Position numbers and translations under genes: made by a program. Positions 44,732-54,298 of a stretch of DNA of 64,000 nucleotides are shown here, in pieces. Within the stretch, counting starts at the first letter, position 1. Each line of letters begins with the position of its first letter. This DNA is from DATEJJ01 sp039649115 (GTDB lineage: Bacteria; Actinomycetota; Actinomycetes; Mycobacteriales; Micromonosporaceae), in contig JBBWZQ010000197.1 of NCBI GenBank assembly GCA_039649115.1, forward strand, positions 1 to 64,000, given 5' to 3'. The notes below the pieces were generated by a model, which had not been told where the DNA came from, made no database searches, and saw only the letters and a list, made by a program, of their open reading frames with translations.

Positions 44732-45661
44732 GTGCCCGGCGCGCCCATGCTCGCCACCCCTGGCCCGCTGCCGAGCGGGGCAGAGTGGGCGTACGAGTTC
44801 AAGTGGGACGGGGTCCGGGCGATCGCATCGGTCTCCGGCGGCGTGGTGCACCTGCACGCGCGCAGCGGTGCCGAGATCACCACCGCGTACCCGGAACTCG
44901 CGGCGCTCGGCGAGGTGGCCGGCGACGTGGTGCTGGACGGCGAGATCGTCTCACTGGACGACCGGGGGCGGCCGTCGTTCACCCGGCTGGCCGAGCGGAT
45001 GCATGTGCGGGACGCGCCCCGGGCGCAGCGGCTGGCCGTGGCGCAGCCCATCACGTACATGATCTTCGACCTGCTGTCGCTGTACGGTGCCGACCTCACC
45101 CCCCAGCCGTACACGGAGCGCCGGCTGCTGCTGGAGGGCCTGTCCCTCGCGGGCCGGTACTGGCTGGTGTCGCCGCGCTTCGACGACGGCCCCGCGACCC
45201 TGGCCGCCGCCGAGGAGTACGCGCTGGAGGGCGTGGTCGCCAAGCGGCTGGCCTCGCCGTACCGCCCCGGGCTGCGGACACCGGACTGGGTGAAGGTCAA
45301 GCGCGAGCACACCGAGGACTTCGTGGTCGGTGGCTGGCGGCCCGGCGCGCGGACCCTCGGCGCGCTCCTGGTGGGGGTACCGACGCCGGAAGGGCGGCTG
45401 GCCTACCGCGGTCGGGTGGGCGGTGGCATCTCGGATGCCAACCAGCGCGCGCTCCTCGCCGAGTTGCGCCCACGGGAGATGTCGGACTCGCCGTTCGCGC
45501 AGGCCCTGCCCCGGGAGGATTCGCGCGACGCGACCTGGGTACGTCCGGAACTTGTGGTAGAAGTGAGGTACGGCCAGCGGACTCCCGACGGCCGGCTCCG
45601 CTTCCCGCGCTTCGTGCGCCTGCGCCCCGACAAGCCCCCGGGGGAGGTCGTCGATGGCTGA
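44732..45661 (+). CDS. ligD: ATP-dependent DNA ligase (LigD ligase domain)
   Basis: 309 residues. The adenylation motif is EFKWDGVRA with the catalytic lysine; later motifs are DGEIVSLD, FDLLSL, EGVVAKR and WVKVKR. The domain covers the nucleotidyltransferase and OB fold only, with no polymerase or phosphoesterase domain fused. It overlaps the polymerase gene by eight bases; the two supply what a single LigD has in mycobacteria. It should seal breaks held by Ku (11606-12571). GTG start. Confidence 0.95.
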   Translation: MPGAPMLATPGPLPSGAEWAYEFKWDGVRAIASVSGGVVHLHARSGAEITTAYPELAALGEVAGDVVLDGEIVSLDDRGRPSFTRLAERMHVRDAPRAQRLAVAQPITYMIFDLLSLYGADLTPQPYTERRLLLEGLSLAGRYWLVSPRFDDGPATLAAAEEYALEGVVAKRLASPYRPGLRTPDWVKVKREHTEDFVVGGWRPGARTLGALLVGVPTPEGRLAYRGRVGGGISDANQRALLAELRPREMSDSPFAQALPREDSRDATWVRPELVVEVRYGQRTPDGRLRFPRFVRLRPDKPPGEVVDG

Positions 45662-46550
45662 GGACCGCGTCGCGGTACGGGTCGACGGCGTGCGGCTGGA
45701 ACTGTCCAATCTGGACAAGGTGCTCTACCCCGTCGCCGGGTTCACCAAGGGCGAGGTCATCGACTACTACACGCGCGTGGCGCCGGTACTGTTGCCGCAC
45801 CTGGCGCAGCGGCCGCTGACCACGATCCGCTACCCGAACGGGGTGGACGCCAAGGGCTTCTTCGAGAAGAACGTGCCGGCCGGCGCGCCGCCGTGGGTAC
45901 GCACCGAGACGCTGCCCGCGCCGGGTTCGTCGACCGGCCGGGGCACCCTGGACTACATCGTCGTGGCGGACCTGCCCACGCTCGTCTGGCTGGCCAACCT
46001 CGCCGCGCTGGAGCTGCATGTTCCACAGTGGACCGTTGGCTCGGCGGGGCCGGACCGGCTGGTGGTCGACCTCGATCCCGGCCCACCAGCCGGCCTGCCG
46101 GAGTGCGCGGAGGTGGCGCTGCTGCTGCGCGACCGGCTCGCCCGGGACGGCCTGCGGGTGCACCCGAAGACCTCGGGTCGCAAGGGCATGCAGCTGATGT
46201 GCGCGCTGGACGGGACGCACCCCGCCGATGAGGTGTCCGGCTACGCGAAGCGGCTGGCCGACGAGCTGGCCCGCGCGCGGCCCAAGCTGATCGTGTCGCG
46301 GATGGCCAAGAACCTGCGGCCGCGGAAGGTCTTCATCGACTGGAGCCAGAACAACGCCGCCAAGACGACGGTCGCACCGTACTCGCTGCGGGCCGGCTCC
46401 AGCCCGACCGTGTCGACGCCGCTGACGTGGGAAGAGGTGGAGGCCGGCGGGGTGCGCCAGTTCGACGCGCTGCGCGTGCTGGCCAGGATCGACGAGTACG
46501 GCGACCTGCTCGCCGACCTGCTCGACGGTGGACCCGAGCTGCCCTCCTGA
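45654..46550 (+). CDS. ligD: LigD-type primase-polymerase domain protein
   Basis: 298 residues of the archaeo-eukaryotic primase family. VVDLDPG holds the two catalytic aspartates; other motifs are LSNLDKVLYP, YIVVADLPTLVWLANL and KTSGRKGMQL. It fills gaps at broken ends, with a preference for ribonucleotides in known homologues. The ATG overlaps the ligase stop, so the pair is co-translated. The nuclease (phosphoesterase) domain of LigD is not encoded next to them. Confidence 0.95.
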   Translation: MAEDRVAVRVDGVRLELSNLDKVLYPVAGFTKGEVIDYYTRVAPVLLPHLAQRPLTTIRYPNGVDAKGFFEKNVPAGAPPWVRTETLPAPGSSTGRGTLDYIVVADLPTLVWLANLAALELHVPQWTVGSAGPDRLVVDLDPGPPAGLPECAEVALLLRDRLARDGLRVHPKTSGRKGMQLMCALDGTHPADEVSGYAKRLADELARARPKLIVSRMAKNLRPRKVFIDWSQNNAAKTTVAPYSLRAGSSPTVSTPLTWEEVEAGGVRQFDALRVLARIDEYGDLLADLLDGGPELPS

Positions 46551-46762
46551 CGGCGTTGGCTGTCGACCACCAACGACGGGCTGATGGTGGCGCAGATAGT
46601 AGGGGCGTCGGCACTGGCGGTCGCTGTCCGCTCGCGCCGGCCCTGCCGCGAGTGCGCTCCGCGACAATCGCCTCGCAGGACGTAGCGAACGAGCAGAACG
46701 TGACAGCACCCGCCACTGTTTGGGTCTTCCGGGCCTTGCCCGGATCGTTGCACGATGGTCGG

Positions 46763-47416
46763 GTGCGCGCGGTACGCATCGCACTGGCGGGCCTGCTGGG
46801 TCTGGTCGGCGCCTTGATCGGGGCGCCGGCCGCCTTCGCCGCCGGTGCGAACATCACGCTCGATCCCGCGCACGGTGCTGCCCGCACCACGATGACGGTG
46901 ACCTACCGGTACTCCATCGCGGGAGCCGGCTTCTGCCCGGTCGGCAGGACCAGGGTCGTGTTCGCCTGGGACGGCAACGCGGTGGACCAGTCCCAGCTCA
47001 ACCGGCAGACGTGCAGCGCGCGGGTGCGGCTGCGCCCGCCGCGCGCCGACAACGACCCCGGCCAGCACCGGGTGACCGCGGTGATCCCGGCCATCTTCGG
47101 TTCGCAGGCGGACAGCGTCTACACCATCGACGGTGGGGCGCCGTCGCCGACCACCGTGCGGGGTGACCAGACGGGCGGGCCGACCGGCGCCGCGACCACC
47201 GCGCCGCCCGCGACGGACACCTCGCCCGCGGTGGACAGCCCCGCCCCGGCGGCGGGCGGCACGGTCGCCGGCAGCGCCACGACCGCGACGGCCGCCAACG
47301 TGCAGCCGGCGTGGATGGGTTGGGCGCTGGTCTTCGGTGCGCTGCTGGTGCTCGCCGGTGCCGGCACGCTGGGCATGGTGATCGTGCGCTCACGGCGCGA
47401 GCGGGCGGAGTACTGA
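46763..47416 (+). CDS. Secreted/membrane protein with C-terminal anchor
   Basis: About 217 residues. A signal peptide (IALAGLLGLVGALIGAPAAF) is followed by a beta-rich domain with two cysteines (SIAGAGFCPVGRTRVVFAWD and QTCSARVRL), a Thr/Pro/Ala linker, a membrane helix (WALVFGALLVLAGAGTLGMV) and a basic tail. The fold suggests an immunoglobulin-like extracellular domain. GTG 46763 gives the signal peptide; the longer frame from 46427 is a shadow. Function unknown. Confidence 0.78.
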   Translation: MRAVRIALAGLLGLVGALIGAPAAFAAGANITLDPAHGAARTTMTVTYRYSIAGAGFCPVGRTRVVFAWDGNAVDQSQLNRQTCSARVRLRPPRADNDPGQHRVTAVIPAIFGSQADSVYTIDGGAPSPTTVRGDQTGGPTGAATTAPPATDTSPAVDSPAPAAGGTVAGSATTATAANVQPAWMGWALVFGALLVLAGAGTLGMVIVRSRRERAEY

Positions 47417-47430
47417 CTAATCTTGCGTTC

Positions 47431-48636
47431 ATGGCGCCGCCCAGCGCGCTGACCCAACTCGGGCGGCGCTCGCTCACCCAACTTGGGCAGCTCAGCCAGC
47501 TTGGTCAGCGGTCGAGGACAACGCTCTCCGGGCGGGTGCGCCGGGTACGGGCCAGCCTGCAGTACGCGGTACAGGGGGGTGCCGCGGCCGGGATCTCGTG
47601 GTACGTCGCGCACGACCTCGTCGGGCACCGTACCCCGTTCTTCGCGCCGATCTCCGCCGTGATCGTGCTGGGGGTCTCGGCCGGCCAGCGGTTGCGCCGC
47701 GCCATCGAGCTGGTGCTCGGCGTGGCGCTGGGCATCCTGGTCGGGGACGCGCTGTTCTACTTCATCGGCACCGGGCCGTGGCAGATAGCCCTGGGCGTGG
47801 TCCTCGCCGTGACGGCCGCGGTGTTCCTCGGCGGCAGCGCGATGCTGATCAACCAGGCCGGTTCGTCCGCCGTCCTGGTCGCCACGCTCGCCACGCCCGC
47901 ACACGGCATCTACTACACCCGCTTCCTCGACGCCCTGATCGGTGGCGCCACCGGTGTCGTCGTCATGGCACTGCTCCTGCCCGTGAACCCGCTGACACTG
48001 GTGAAGAGGGCGGCCCAGCCGGCCCTCGGCGCGCTGGCCGACGGGCTGGGCGCCTGCGCCGACGCCCTGGTCAGGCGGGACCGCGATGCCGCGCAGGCGG
48101 CACTGGACCGGCTGCGCCAGGCGGAGGCCGCGCTCGGCCAGTTCCGGGACACGCTGGTCACCGCGCGGGAGGCGGCCACGCTGTCGCCGGCCCGGTGGCG
48201 GGCCCGAGCACCGCTCGCCCAGTACCTGGACAGCGCGGTACACGTGGACCGGGCACTGCGCAATTCGCGGGTGCTGGCCCGGCGGACGGTGGCGCTGCTG
48301 CGCGACGAGGAACCGGTGCCGGACGCGCTGCCGGCGGCCCTGCGTACCCTCGCCGACGCGGTGGGCGCGCTGCACCAGGAACTGTCCGACGGGCGCGAGC
48401 CGAACCGCACCCGGGAACTGGGCCTGGCCGCGGTCGCGCAGGCAGGCGACGCGTACCGCGCCGGCCTGGGCTTCTCCGGAACCGTGGTGGTGGCGCAGGT
48501 CCGGTCGATGGCGACCGATCTGCTGCGGGCCACCGGTGTGGACGACCGGCTGGCCGAACGCGCGGTGCGCCGGGCCGCGGGCAAGCTGCCGGCCACCCCG
48601 CCCCGGCCCGCCCATCCCGATCGCCCACCCCGCTGA
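47431..48636 (+). CDS. FUSC family membrane protein (aromatic acid exporter-like)
   Basis: 401 residues. Six or so membrane helices occupy about residues 45-170 (AVIVLGVSAGQRLRRAIELV, LGVALGILVGDALFYF, LGGSAMLINQAGSSAVLV). A long helical cytoplasmic part follows. The N-terminal 25 residues repeat an LTQLGxx unit. The ATG lies 14 bases after the preceding stop with no clear ribosome binding site. Substrate unknown. Confidence 0.82.
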   Translation: MAPPSALTQLGRRSLTQLGQLSQLGQRSRTTLSGRVRRVRASLQYAVQGGAAAGISWYVAHDLVGHRTPFFAPISAVIVLGVSAGQRLRRAIELVLGVALGILVGDALFYFIGTGPWQIALGVVLAVTAAVFLGGSAMLINQAGSSAVLVATLATPAHGIYYTRFLDALIGGATGVVVMALLLPVNPLTLVKRAAQPALGALADGLGACADALVRRDRDAAQAALDRLRQAEAALGQFRDTLVTAREAATLSPARWRARAPLAQYLDSAVHVDRALRNSRVLARRTVALLRDEEPVPDALPAALRTLADAVGALHQELSDGREPNRTRELGLAAVAQAGDAYRAGLGFSGTVVVAQVRSMATDLLRATGVDDRLAERAVRRAAGKLPATPPRPAHPDRPPR

Positions 48637-48662
48637 CCCCGGTCCCCGATAGGCTGACCCTC

Positions 48663-50111
48663 ATGTCGCAGGACCCCGCCGGTGGCGCGGCGCCCTACCA
48701 GCAGCCTTACCAGCCCTACCAGCCAGGTCAGCCGGTACCGGCCTACCCGCCGGGCCATCCCGCTTCCTACCTGCCGGGGCAGTACGCGCCGCCGCCGCCC
48801 AGCCGTTTCGACTGGAAACGCATCGGCACGCTGGTCGGCATCCCGCTGATCATGGCGGCCTGCGGGATCGGCGTGCTGGTCTGGGTCGGGTACCGGATCG
48901 GCATCACCGCACTGATCATCGGGCTGGTCGCGGCGATCATCCCGGTACCGGTACTGGTCGCCTGCTTCCTGTGGCTGGACCGGTACGAGCCGGAGCCCAT
49001 CCGCAACCTGGCGATCTGCCTGGCCTGGGGTGCGTGCGTCGCGACGGCCGGCGCGGTGGTCATCGAGTGGGGCATGGCCAGGGTACTGGAGCAACTGCAC
49101 CTCACCAGGGACCTGATAGCGGTCGTCGGAGCGCCGCTGGCCGAGGAGTCGATGAAGGCGCTCGGACCGGTGCTCCTGCTGGTACTCACCCGGCGGCGGG
49201 CCTTTTCCGGGGTCGTGGACGGCATCGTCTACTGTGGACTGTCGGCGACCGGGTTCGCGATGATGGAGAACATCCTGTACCTCGGCGGGTACGGGTACGC
49301 GGCCAACGCCGAGCGGGGCGGTACGGCGGCCGGGCTGACCGGGCTGGTCGCGGTCTTCATCGGGCGCATCCTGCTCTCCGGATTCGCGCACCCGCTGTTC
49401 ACCGCGATGACCGGCATCGGCCTCGGTGTCGCGGCGCGGGCCGCGGACCGGCGCGTGCGCTGGCTCGCCCCGATCGCCGGCCTGGTCACCGCGATGATCC
49501 TGCACGGCACCTGGAACCTCATGTCCACCCTGGCCAACAACACCGGAAAGCTCACCATCCTGCTGTACGGCTATTTCGCGGTGATGATGCCGATCTTCCT
49601 CGGCATGGTGGGCTTCGCGCTCTGGCTGCGCTCGTGGGAGGGGCGGCTGACCCAGCGGATTCTCCCGCAGTACGTGCGCGCGGGCTGGTTCGCTCCGCCC
49701 GAGGTGGCGACCTTACGCACCATCGGCCGCCGGCAGGCCGCCCGTACCTGGGCCAAACGGGTCGCGGGCGAGCAGGGCGCCGCCGCGATGCGCGGGTACC
49801 AGTTCGCCGCCACCCAACTCGCCCTGCTACGCGACGGGATGCACCGCGGCCTGGAGCACCGGCCGCAGGATCTGGCGGAAACGCTGGCCGAGGAGCGCCG
49901 GCTACTGGACGCGATCGCCGGGTACCGGACGGTCTTCACCGGCCGGGATCCGATGGCGCCCAGGGCGGTCTGGGACGGCAGCCGTTACCACGTCAGCTTC
50001 CCGGACGGGGCGACCCGGGTGTTCGACCCGCCCGCCGCACCCGTGGTACCGACGCCCGTGGTGCTGCCCGCGCCGCCGCCACCCGCCTTCGGGTACCCCG
50101 CCTACGGCTGA
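48663..50111 (+). CDS. PrsW family glutamic-type intramembrane protease
   Basis: 482 residues. A Pro/Tyr/Gln-rich N-terminus (YQQPYQPYQPGQPVP) precedes eight or so membrane helices. The catalytic pattern is PLAEESMKALGPV, then GFAMMENILYLG, HPLFTAMTG and ILHGTWNLM. In Bacillus PrsW cleaves an anti-sigma factor; the target here is unknown. The soluble C-terminal 130 residues are extra. Stop and GroES-like stop are three bases apart, convergent. Confidence 0.88.
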   Translation: MSQDPAGGAAPYQQPYQPYQPGQPVPAYPPGHPASYLPGQYAPPPPSRFDWKRIGTLVGIPLIMAACGIGVLVWVGYRIGITALIIGLVAAIIPVPVLVACFLWLDRYEPEPIRNLAICLAWGACVATAGAVVIEWGMARVLEQLHLTRDLIAVVGAPLAEESMKALGPVLLLVLTRRRAFSGVVDGIVYCGLSATGFAMMENILYLGGYGYAANAERGGTAAGLTGLVAVFIGRILLSGFAHPLFTAMTGIGLGVAARAADRRVRWLAPIAGLVTAMILHGTWNLMSTLANNTGKLTILLYGYFAVMMPIFLGMVGFALWLRSWEGRLTQRILPQYVRAGWFAPPEVATLRTIGRRQAARTWAKRVAGEQGAAAMRGYQFAATQLALLRDGMHRGLEHRPQDLAETLAEERRLLDAIAGYRTVFTGRDPMAPRAVWDGSRYHVSFPDGATRVFDPPAAPVVPTPVVLPAPPPPAFGYPAYG

Positions 50112-50114
50112 TCC

Positions 50115-50450
50115 TCACAGGTACAACCCGGTGCCGTCGGTTTCCACCCGGCTCGCGGCCACCGCGTGGATGTCGCGTTCCCGCAGCAGGACGTACTCGC
50201 GCCCCTGCAGTTCCACCTCGGACCGGTCCTCCGAGTCGAACAGCACCCGGTCACCGTTGACGATCGAGCGGACGTGCGGCCCGACGCCCACCGCCGTGGC
50301 CCACGACAGGCGCCGACCGACCGAAGCCGTCGCCGGGATGACGATGCCGGCCGCCGACCGGCGTTCCCCCTCGGTCCCTTCCAGACGGACGAGGACTCGG
50401 TCGTGCAGGAGCCGGATCGGCAGGCCCTGGTCGGTATCGGAGGCTGTCAC
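50115..50450 (-). CDS. GroES-like co-chaperonin, stand-alone
   Basis: 111 residues of the Cpn10 fold: PIRLLHDRVLVRLEGTEGER, then SAAGIVIPATA and VNGDRVLFDS. No GroEL gene is adjacent, so it may be an extra copy of the co-chaperonin. GTG start at 50450. The C-terminal part RVETDGTGLYL departs from typical GroES. Confidence 0.85.
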   Translation of the reverse strand: MTASDTDQGLPIRLLHDRVLVRLEGTEGERRSAAGIVIPATASVGRRLSWATAVGVGPHVRSIVNGDRVLFDSEDRSEVELQGREYVLLRERDIHAVAASRVETDGTGLYL

Positions 50451-50545
50451 GATGCGAAACGCTACAACCCGAGGCCCGGGGCGTCGGCACGACCCGTGTG
50501 CGGGCGCAGTACCGTAGGGGAGCCGCGCCGACTCAAGGGGGGAAC

Positions 50546-51832
50546 TTGGGGCGCTTCCAGCAGGTACGGGCCAACGTGCGCCGAGCGTACGAGGCCGGCC
50601 GGGTGTCGGCCGCGGCGCGCCGGGCGGAGGAGGGCAATCATCGGACCGTGGCGCGGTCGCTGATGATGGCCGACGGCAGCCGTCCGGCGGAGCCCGACGC
50701 GCCGGTGCACGCGGTCGCCACCCCGTCCGTGACCAGCCGGGACGACGAGGATGTGCCGCGCGCGTTGCGGATCGCCGCGGCCTGGTCCTGGCGACTGCTG
50801 ATCATCGCGGCGGCCGCGGTCGCGGTCCTGTGGGTCATCGGCCGGCTGAAGCACGTCGTCATCCCGGTGGCCATCGCGCTGCTGCTCGCCGCCCTGCTCT
50901 CGCCCGCGGTGCGGTTTCTGCGCGATCGGGTCGGGCTGCACCGCTCGCTGTCCACCGCGCTGGTGATGATCGGCGGCCTGGCCGTGATCGCCGGCACGCT
51001 CACGCTGGTGATTACGCAGTTCGTCAATAGTTGGGATGAGCTGTCCGTCAAGTCGGAGTCGGGCATTCACAAGATCCAGGACTGGCTCAAGCGTGGCCCG
51101 GCGCACCTGTCGGACAAGCAGCTCAACTCGATGCTCGACGGCGTGCAGAACTGGTTGAAGACCCATCAGTCCACACTCACCACCGGCGCCGTCTCCACCG
51201 CGACCACCACGCTGAGCGTGCTCGCCTCGATATTCCTGATCTTCTTCATCACGTTCTTCTTCCTGCGCGACGGCCACCGGATCTGGCGGTTCCTGGTGAG
51301 TCTGCTGCCGACCGCCGGCCGGGAGCCGCTGGGCAGTGCCGGGGAACAGTCGTGGCACACCCTGGTCGCCTACGTGCGGGCCACCGTGCTGGTGGCGTTC
51401 ATCGACGCGCTCGGTATCGGCATCGGTCTGGTGATCCTGCGCATCGACCTCGCCTTCCCGCTCGCCGCACTGGTTTTCCTGGGTGCCTTCATCCCGATCG
51501 TCGGCGCCACCCTGTCCGGCACGGTCGCGGTGCTCGTCGCCCTGGTCACCAACGGGCCGGTCAGCGCACTCCTCGTGATCGCCGTGGTGATCGGGGTGCA
51601 GCAGTTGGAGGGGCACGTGCTGCAGCCGGTGATCATGGGCCGGGCGGTCGCCATCCATCCGCTCGCGGTCATCGTCGCCATCGCCACCGGCGTGGTACTC
51701 GCGGGCATCATCGGCGCCCTGGTCGCGGTGCCGATCGTCGCCGTCCTCAACACCGCCGTGCGGCACCTCGCCGCGCGCCGCCTCGACGAGCCGGAGCCGC
51801 CCCCGCCCGACGAGGTCGTGGTGCGCAGCTGA
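50546..51832 (+). CDS. AI-2E family transporter
   Basis: About 428 residues from TTG 50546 (AAGGGGGG just upstream); GTG 50498 is the alternative. Seven to eight membrane helices include VIPVAIALLLAALLSPAVRF, LIFFITFFFLRDG and PLAALVFLGAFIPIVGATLS, the family signature. The N-terminal 80 residues are soluble. Named after the E. coli AI-2 exporter TqsA; the real substrate in actinobacteria is unknown, and some relatives are Na+/H+ antiporters. Confidence 0.87.
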   Translation: MGRFQQVRANVRRAYEAGRVSAAARRAEEGNHRTVARSLMMADGSRPAEPDAPVHAVATPSVTSRDDEDVPRALRIAAAWSWRLLIIAAAAVAVLWVIGRLKHVVIPVAIALLLAALLSPAVRFLRDRVGLHRSLSTALVMIGGLAVIAGTLTLVITQFVNSWDELSVKSESGIHKIQDWLKRGPAHLSDKQLNSMLDGVQNWLKTHQSTLTTGAVSTATTTLSVLASIFLIFFITFFFLRDGHRIWRFLVSLLPTAGREPLGSAGEQSWHTLVAYVRATVLVAFIDALGIGIGLVILRIDLAFPLAALVFLGAFIPIVGATLSGTVAVLVALVTNGPVSALLVIAVVIGVQQLEGHVLQPVIMGRAVAIHPLAVIVAIATGVVLAGIIGALVAVPIVAVLNTAVRHLAARRLDEPEPPPPDEVVVRS

Positions 51833-51886
51833 CTGCTCAGCCTGCTCAGTCGCCCAACTGCTCAGTCGTCCAACTGCTCAGTCGCC
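51832..51886 (-). repeat. 16-bp tandem repeats at the dinG 3' end
   Basis: Units of CTGCTCAGTCGCCCAA (one with T for C) occur at 51842-51857 and 51858-51873, with a partial unit at 51874-51886 and an eight-base unit before. On the minus strand each unit carries the sequence GACTGAGCAG, which in the first copy holds the dinG stop codon. So the stop context has been duplicated downstream of dinG. Confidence 0.8.
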
Positions 51887-53863
51887 GGTCTTCGCCAGCC
51901 GGCGCAGCGCGGCGAGAACCACCTCCGGCTTGGTCGTGTACCAGAACGGAGGCAGCGACCTGCGCAGGTATCCGCCGTAGCCGCGGGCCGTCTCCAACCG
52001 CGAGTCGAGCACCGCCACCACGCCGCGGTCCTGCGCGCTGCGGATGAGCCGGCCCACACCCTGGGCGAGCCGGATCGCGGCGATCGGCACGCTCACCGCG
52101 GCGAACCCTGAGCCACCGGCCGAGTCCACCGCGTCCGAGCGCGCGGCGGCCAGCGGCTCGTCCGGCCGGGGGAACGGCAGCCGGTCGATGACCACCAGTT
52201 GGCAGGCCTCGCCCGGCACGTCCACCCCTTGCCAGAGGGACATGACGCCCATCAGGCAGCTGGCCGCTTCCGCGCGGAACCGCCGGACCAGCAGTGGCAG
52301 CGGCTCCTCACCCTGCAACAGGACGGTCAGGTCGGTCTTCGCGCGCAGCACCTCCGCGGCCCGCTCGGCGGCCCGGCGCGACGAGAAGAGCCCCAGTGTG
52401 CGCCCGCCCAGCGCCTGTACCAGCGCGAGCAGCTCCTCGGCGGCGGCGTCCGAGAGGCCCGACTGGGTGGGTCGGGGCAGGTGCGCCGCGACGTAGAGGA
52501 TGCCCTGCTTCGGGTAGTCGAACGGCGAGCCCACGTCCAGCGACCGCCAGGACGGGACGACCGTGGCGTCCTCGGTGGAGGGTTGCCCGGCGAGACCCAG
52601 GCTCCGGGCGATGGTGTCGAACCGGCCGCCCAGCGCGAGCGTGGCGGAGGTGGCCACCACGGTGCGGTCCTCGTAGAGGTGGGTCCGCAGCGTCGCGGCC
52701 ACCGACAGCGGAGCCACCACGACCGCCTGGCGCCGGTCGTCCTTCTCGATCCACGCGACGTCCTGCGGTGCCTGGGCCACCATCCGCTGCGCCGTCTCGG
52801 CCAGCTCGGCGAGCATCGCCCGGGCCTGCTGCTTGCGTACCGGATCGGGGTCGTCGGCCTTGACGTCCCCGACCCCGGCCGTCGCGTGCTTGCAGGCGGC
52901 GCCCAGCATCGTCAGCGCCTCGGCGAGCGGGCCGGGCAGGCCGGCGGTGAGCCGGCCGGGCTGCGTGCCGGCGAGCCCGGCCGCCAGCCCGCCGCCCGCC
53001 TCGGTCAGCCGCTCGAAGGCGTCGTCGTCCACAAAGGAGCGTGTCCGGCGCGCCGCCCGCTCCACCAGGTCGGGGCGCAGCTCGGCCTGGGCGGCGCTGG
53101 AGACGCGGTCGGCCAGCTCGTGGGCCTCGTCCACGACGAGCAGCCGGTGCGGCGGGACGATGTGCCGGCCGGCGAGCATGTCCACGGCGAGCAGGCTGTG
53201 GTTGGTGACCACGATGTCCGCCTCCCGGGCCCGGGCCCGGGAAGCCTCCGCGAAGCACTCGGTGCCGTACGGGCAGCGCGCCGCTCCCACGCATTCCCGG
53301 GCCGGCATCGAGACCAGCCGCCAGGCCGAGTCGTCGACGCTCGGGTCCAGCTCGTCCCGGTCGCCGGTCGGCGACTCCATCGCCCAGCCGCGCAGCCGCT
53401 CGATCTGCTTGCCCAGCCGGCCCGCCTCGCCCAGCCATTTGGTCTTGCCGCCGGGGCCGGACTCGAACAGCGCGTCCTCGGGCTCCTCCGCGCTACCGGT
53501 GGTTTCCAGCCGGGCCAGGCACAGGTAGTGGTGGCGGCCCTTGAGCACGGCGTAGCTGGGGCGGCGGCGCAGCAGGGGTTGGACCGCCTCGGCCAGCCGG
53601 GGCAGGTCGTGCTCGACGAGCTGGGACTGCAGCGCCAGGGTGGCGGTGGAGATCACCACCGGGCCGTCGACGAGCAGCGCGGGAATCAGGTAGGCCAGCG
53701 ACTTGCCGGTACCGGTGCCGGCCTGCACCAGCAGGTGTTCGTCGCCGCTCACCGCCGCCGCGACAGCCGCCGCCATGGCCTGCTGGCCGAGCCTTTCCGT
53801 GCCGCCGGGTACCGCGCCGACGGCCGCCGCGAGCAGATCCTCAACCGTGGGTGTGGCCCTCAC
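51878..53863 (-). CDS. dinG: DinG/XPD-like ATP-dependent DNA helicase
   Basis: About 661 residues. Walker A is QAGTGTGKSLAYL, Walker B VVDEAHELADR; motif VI reads RLAQGVGRLIRS. Four cysteines around CVGAARCPYGTEC and HYLCLAR mark an iron-sulfur cluster as in XPD/DinG. It unwinds damaged or structured DNA 5' to 3'. GTG 53863 (VRATPTVEDLL) is preferred; the open frame to 53974 adds an unlikely leader. Confidence 0.93.
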   Translation of the reverse strand: MRATPTVEDLLAAAVGAVPGGTERLGQQAMAAAVAAAVSGDEHLLVQAGTGTGKSLAYLIPALLVDGPVVISTATLALQSQLVEHDLPRLAEAVQPLLRRRPSYAVLKGRHHYLCLARLETTGSAEEPEDALFESGPGGKTKWLGEAGRLGKQIERLRGWAMESPTGDRDELDPSVDDSAWRLVSMPARECVGAARCPYGTECFAEASRARAREADIVVTNHSLLAVDMLAGRHIVPPHRLLVVDEAHELADRVSSAAQAELRPDLVERAARRTRSFVDDDAFERLTEAGGGLAAGLAGTQPGRLTAGLPGPLAEALTMLGAACKHATAGVGDVKADDPDPVRKQQARAMLAELAETAQRMVAQAPQDVAWIEKDDRRQAVVVAPLSVAATLRTHLYEDRTVVATSATLALGGRFDTIARSLGLAGQPSTEDATVVPSWRSLDVGSPFDYPKQGILYVAAHLPRPTQSGLSDAAAEELLALVQALGGRTLGLFSSRRAAERAAEVLRAKTDLTVLLQGEEPLPLLVRRFRAEAASCLMGVMSLWQGVDVPGEACQLVVIDRLPFPRPDEPLAAARSDAVDSAGGSGFAAVSVPIAAIRLAQGVGRLIRSAQDRGVVAVLDSRLETARGYGGYLRRSLPPFWYTTKPEVVLAALRRLAKTGD

Positions 53864-54003
53864 GGGTGCTGACGCTACCTCCTCCGGCCGACAGAACCGC
53901 GCGCCGTCCACAGCATGGCGAGTTATCCACAGGCGGGCGGTTGCCGCTTGCGCGCCGCTTCCGGGCGAGTCCAAGGTGGCGTCATGTCGCAGGGGGAGGC
54001 ACC

Positions 54004-54270
54004 ATGGTTCTCGCTATGGCCGACGCACCGAGCACGCACAGCCAGCCGTTCACGCGGGTCGATCTGGCGGGGGAGCGGTTCGAGCGGGCGGGCACCCCGT
54101 CATTCTGGGTGGTGGATCCGGTCGGCGGGTCGGCCAGGGCGCGATTCACGGCGTGGCAACTGGGCGAGGACGGTCGGTACCGGACGATCGTCGACATCGT
54201 CGATGCCAGCCGGTTCCACGCCAGCTCGCCCTACCCCGTCACGGTGGTACCTGGGGCATTGGTGGGTTGA
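54004..54270 (+). pseudogene. C-terminal remnant of a Uma2-family (DUF820) endonuclease
   Basis: 88 codons reading FTRVDLAGERFERAGTPSFW, VVDP, FTAWQLGEDGRY and YPVTVVPGALVG, the characteristic C-terminal half of Uma2 proteins, which are normally about 190 residues long. The N-terminal half with its catalytic residues is missing. So this is a truncated, probably inactive relic rather than a small functional gene. Confidence 0.6.
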
Positions 54271-54298
54271 GCTGGCGGCGGCCGACTAGGGTCACGTC

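Noticed and set aside
46554..46575. Small hairpin after the LigD polymerase gene
   Set aside because: The stem is only six base pairs with no T-run, too weak to call a terminator.
47598..50111. 837-codon frame as one PrsW protein
   Set aside because: The first 350 codons are an out-of-frame shadow of the FUSC gene; PrsW begins at 48663 with the usual Pro/Tyr-rich leader.
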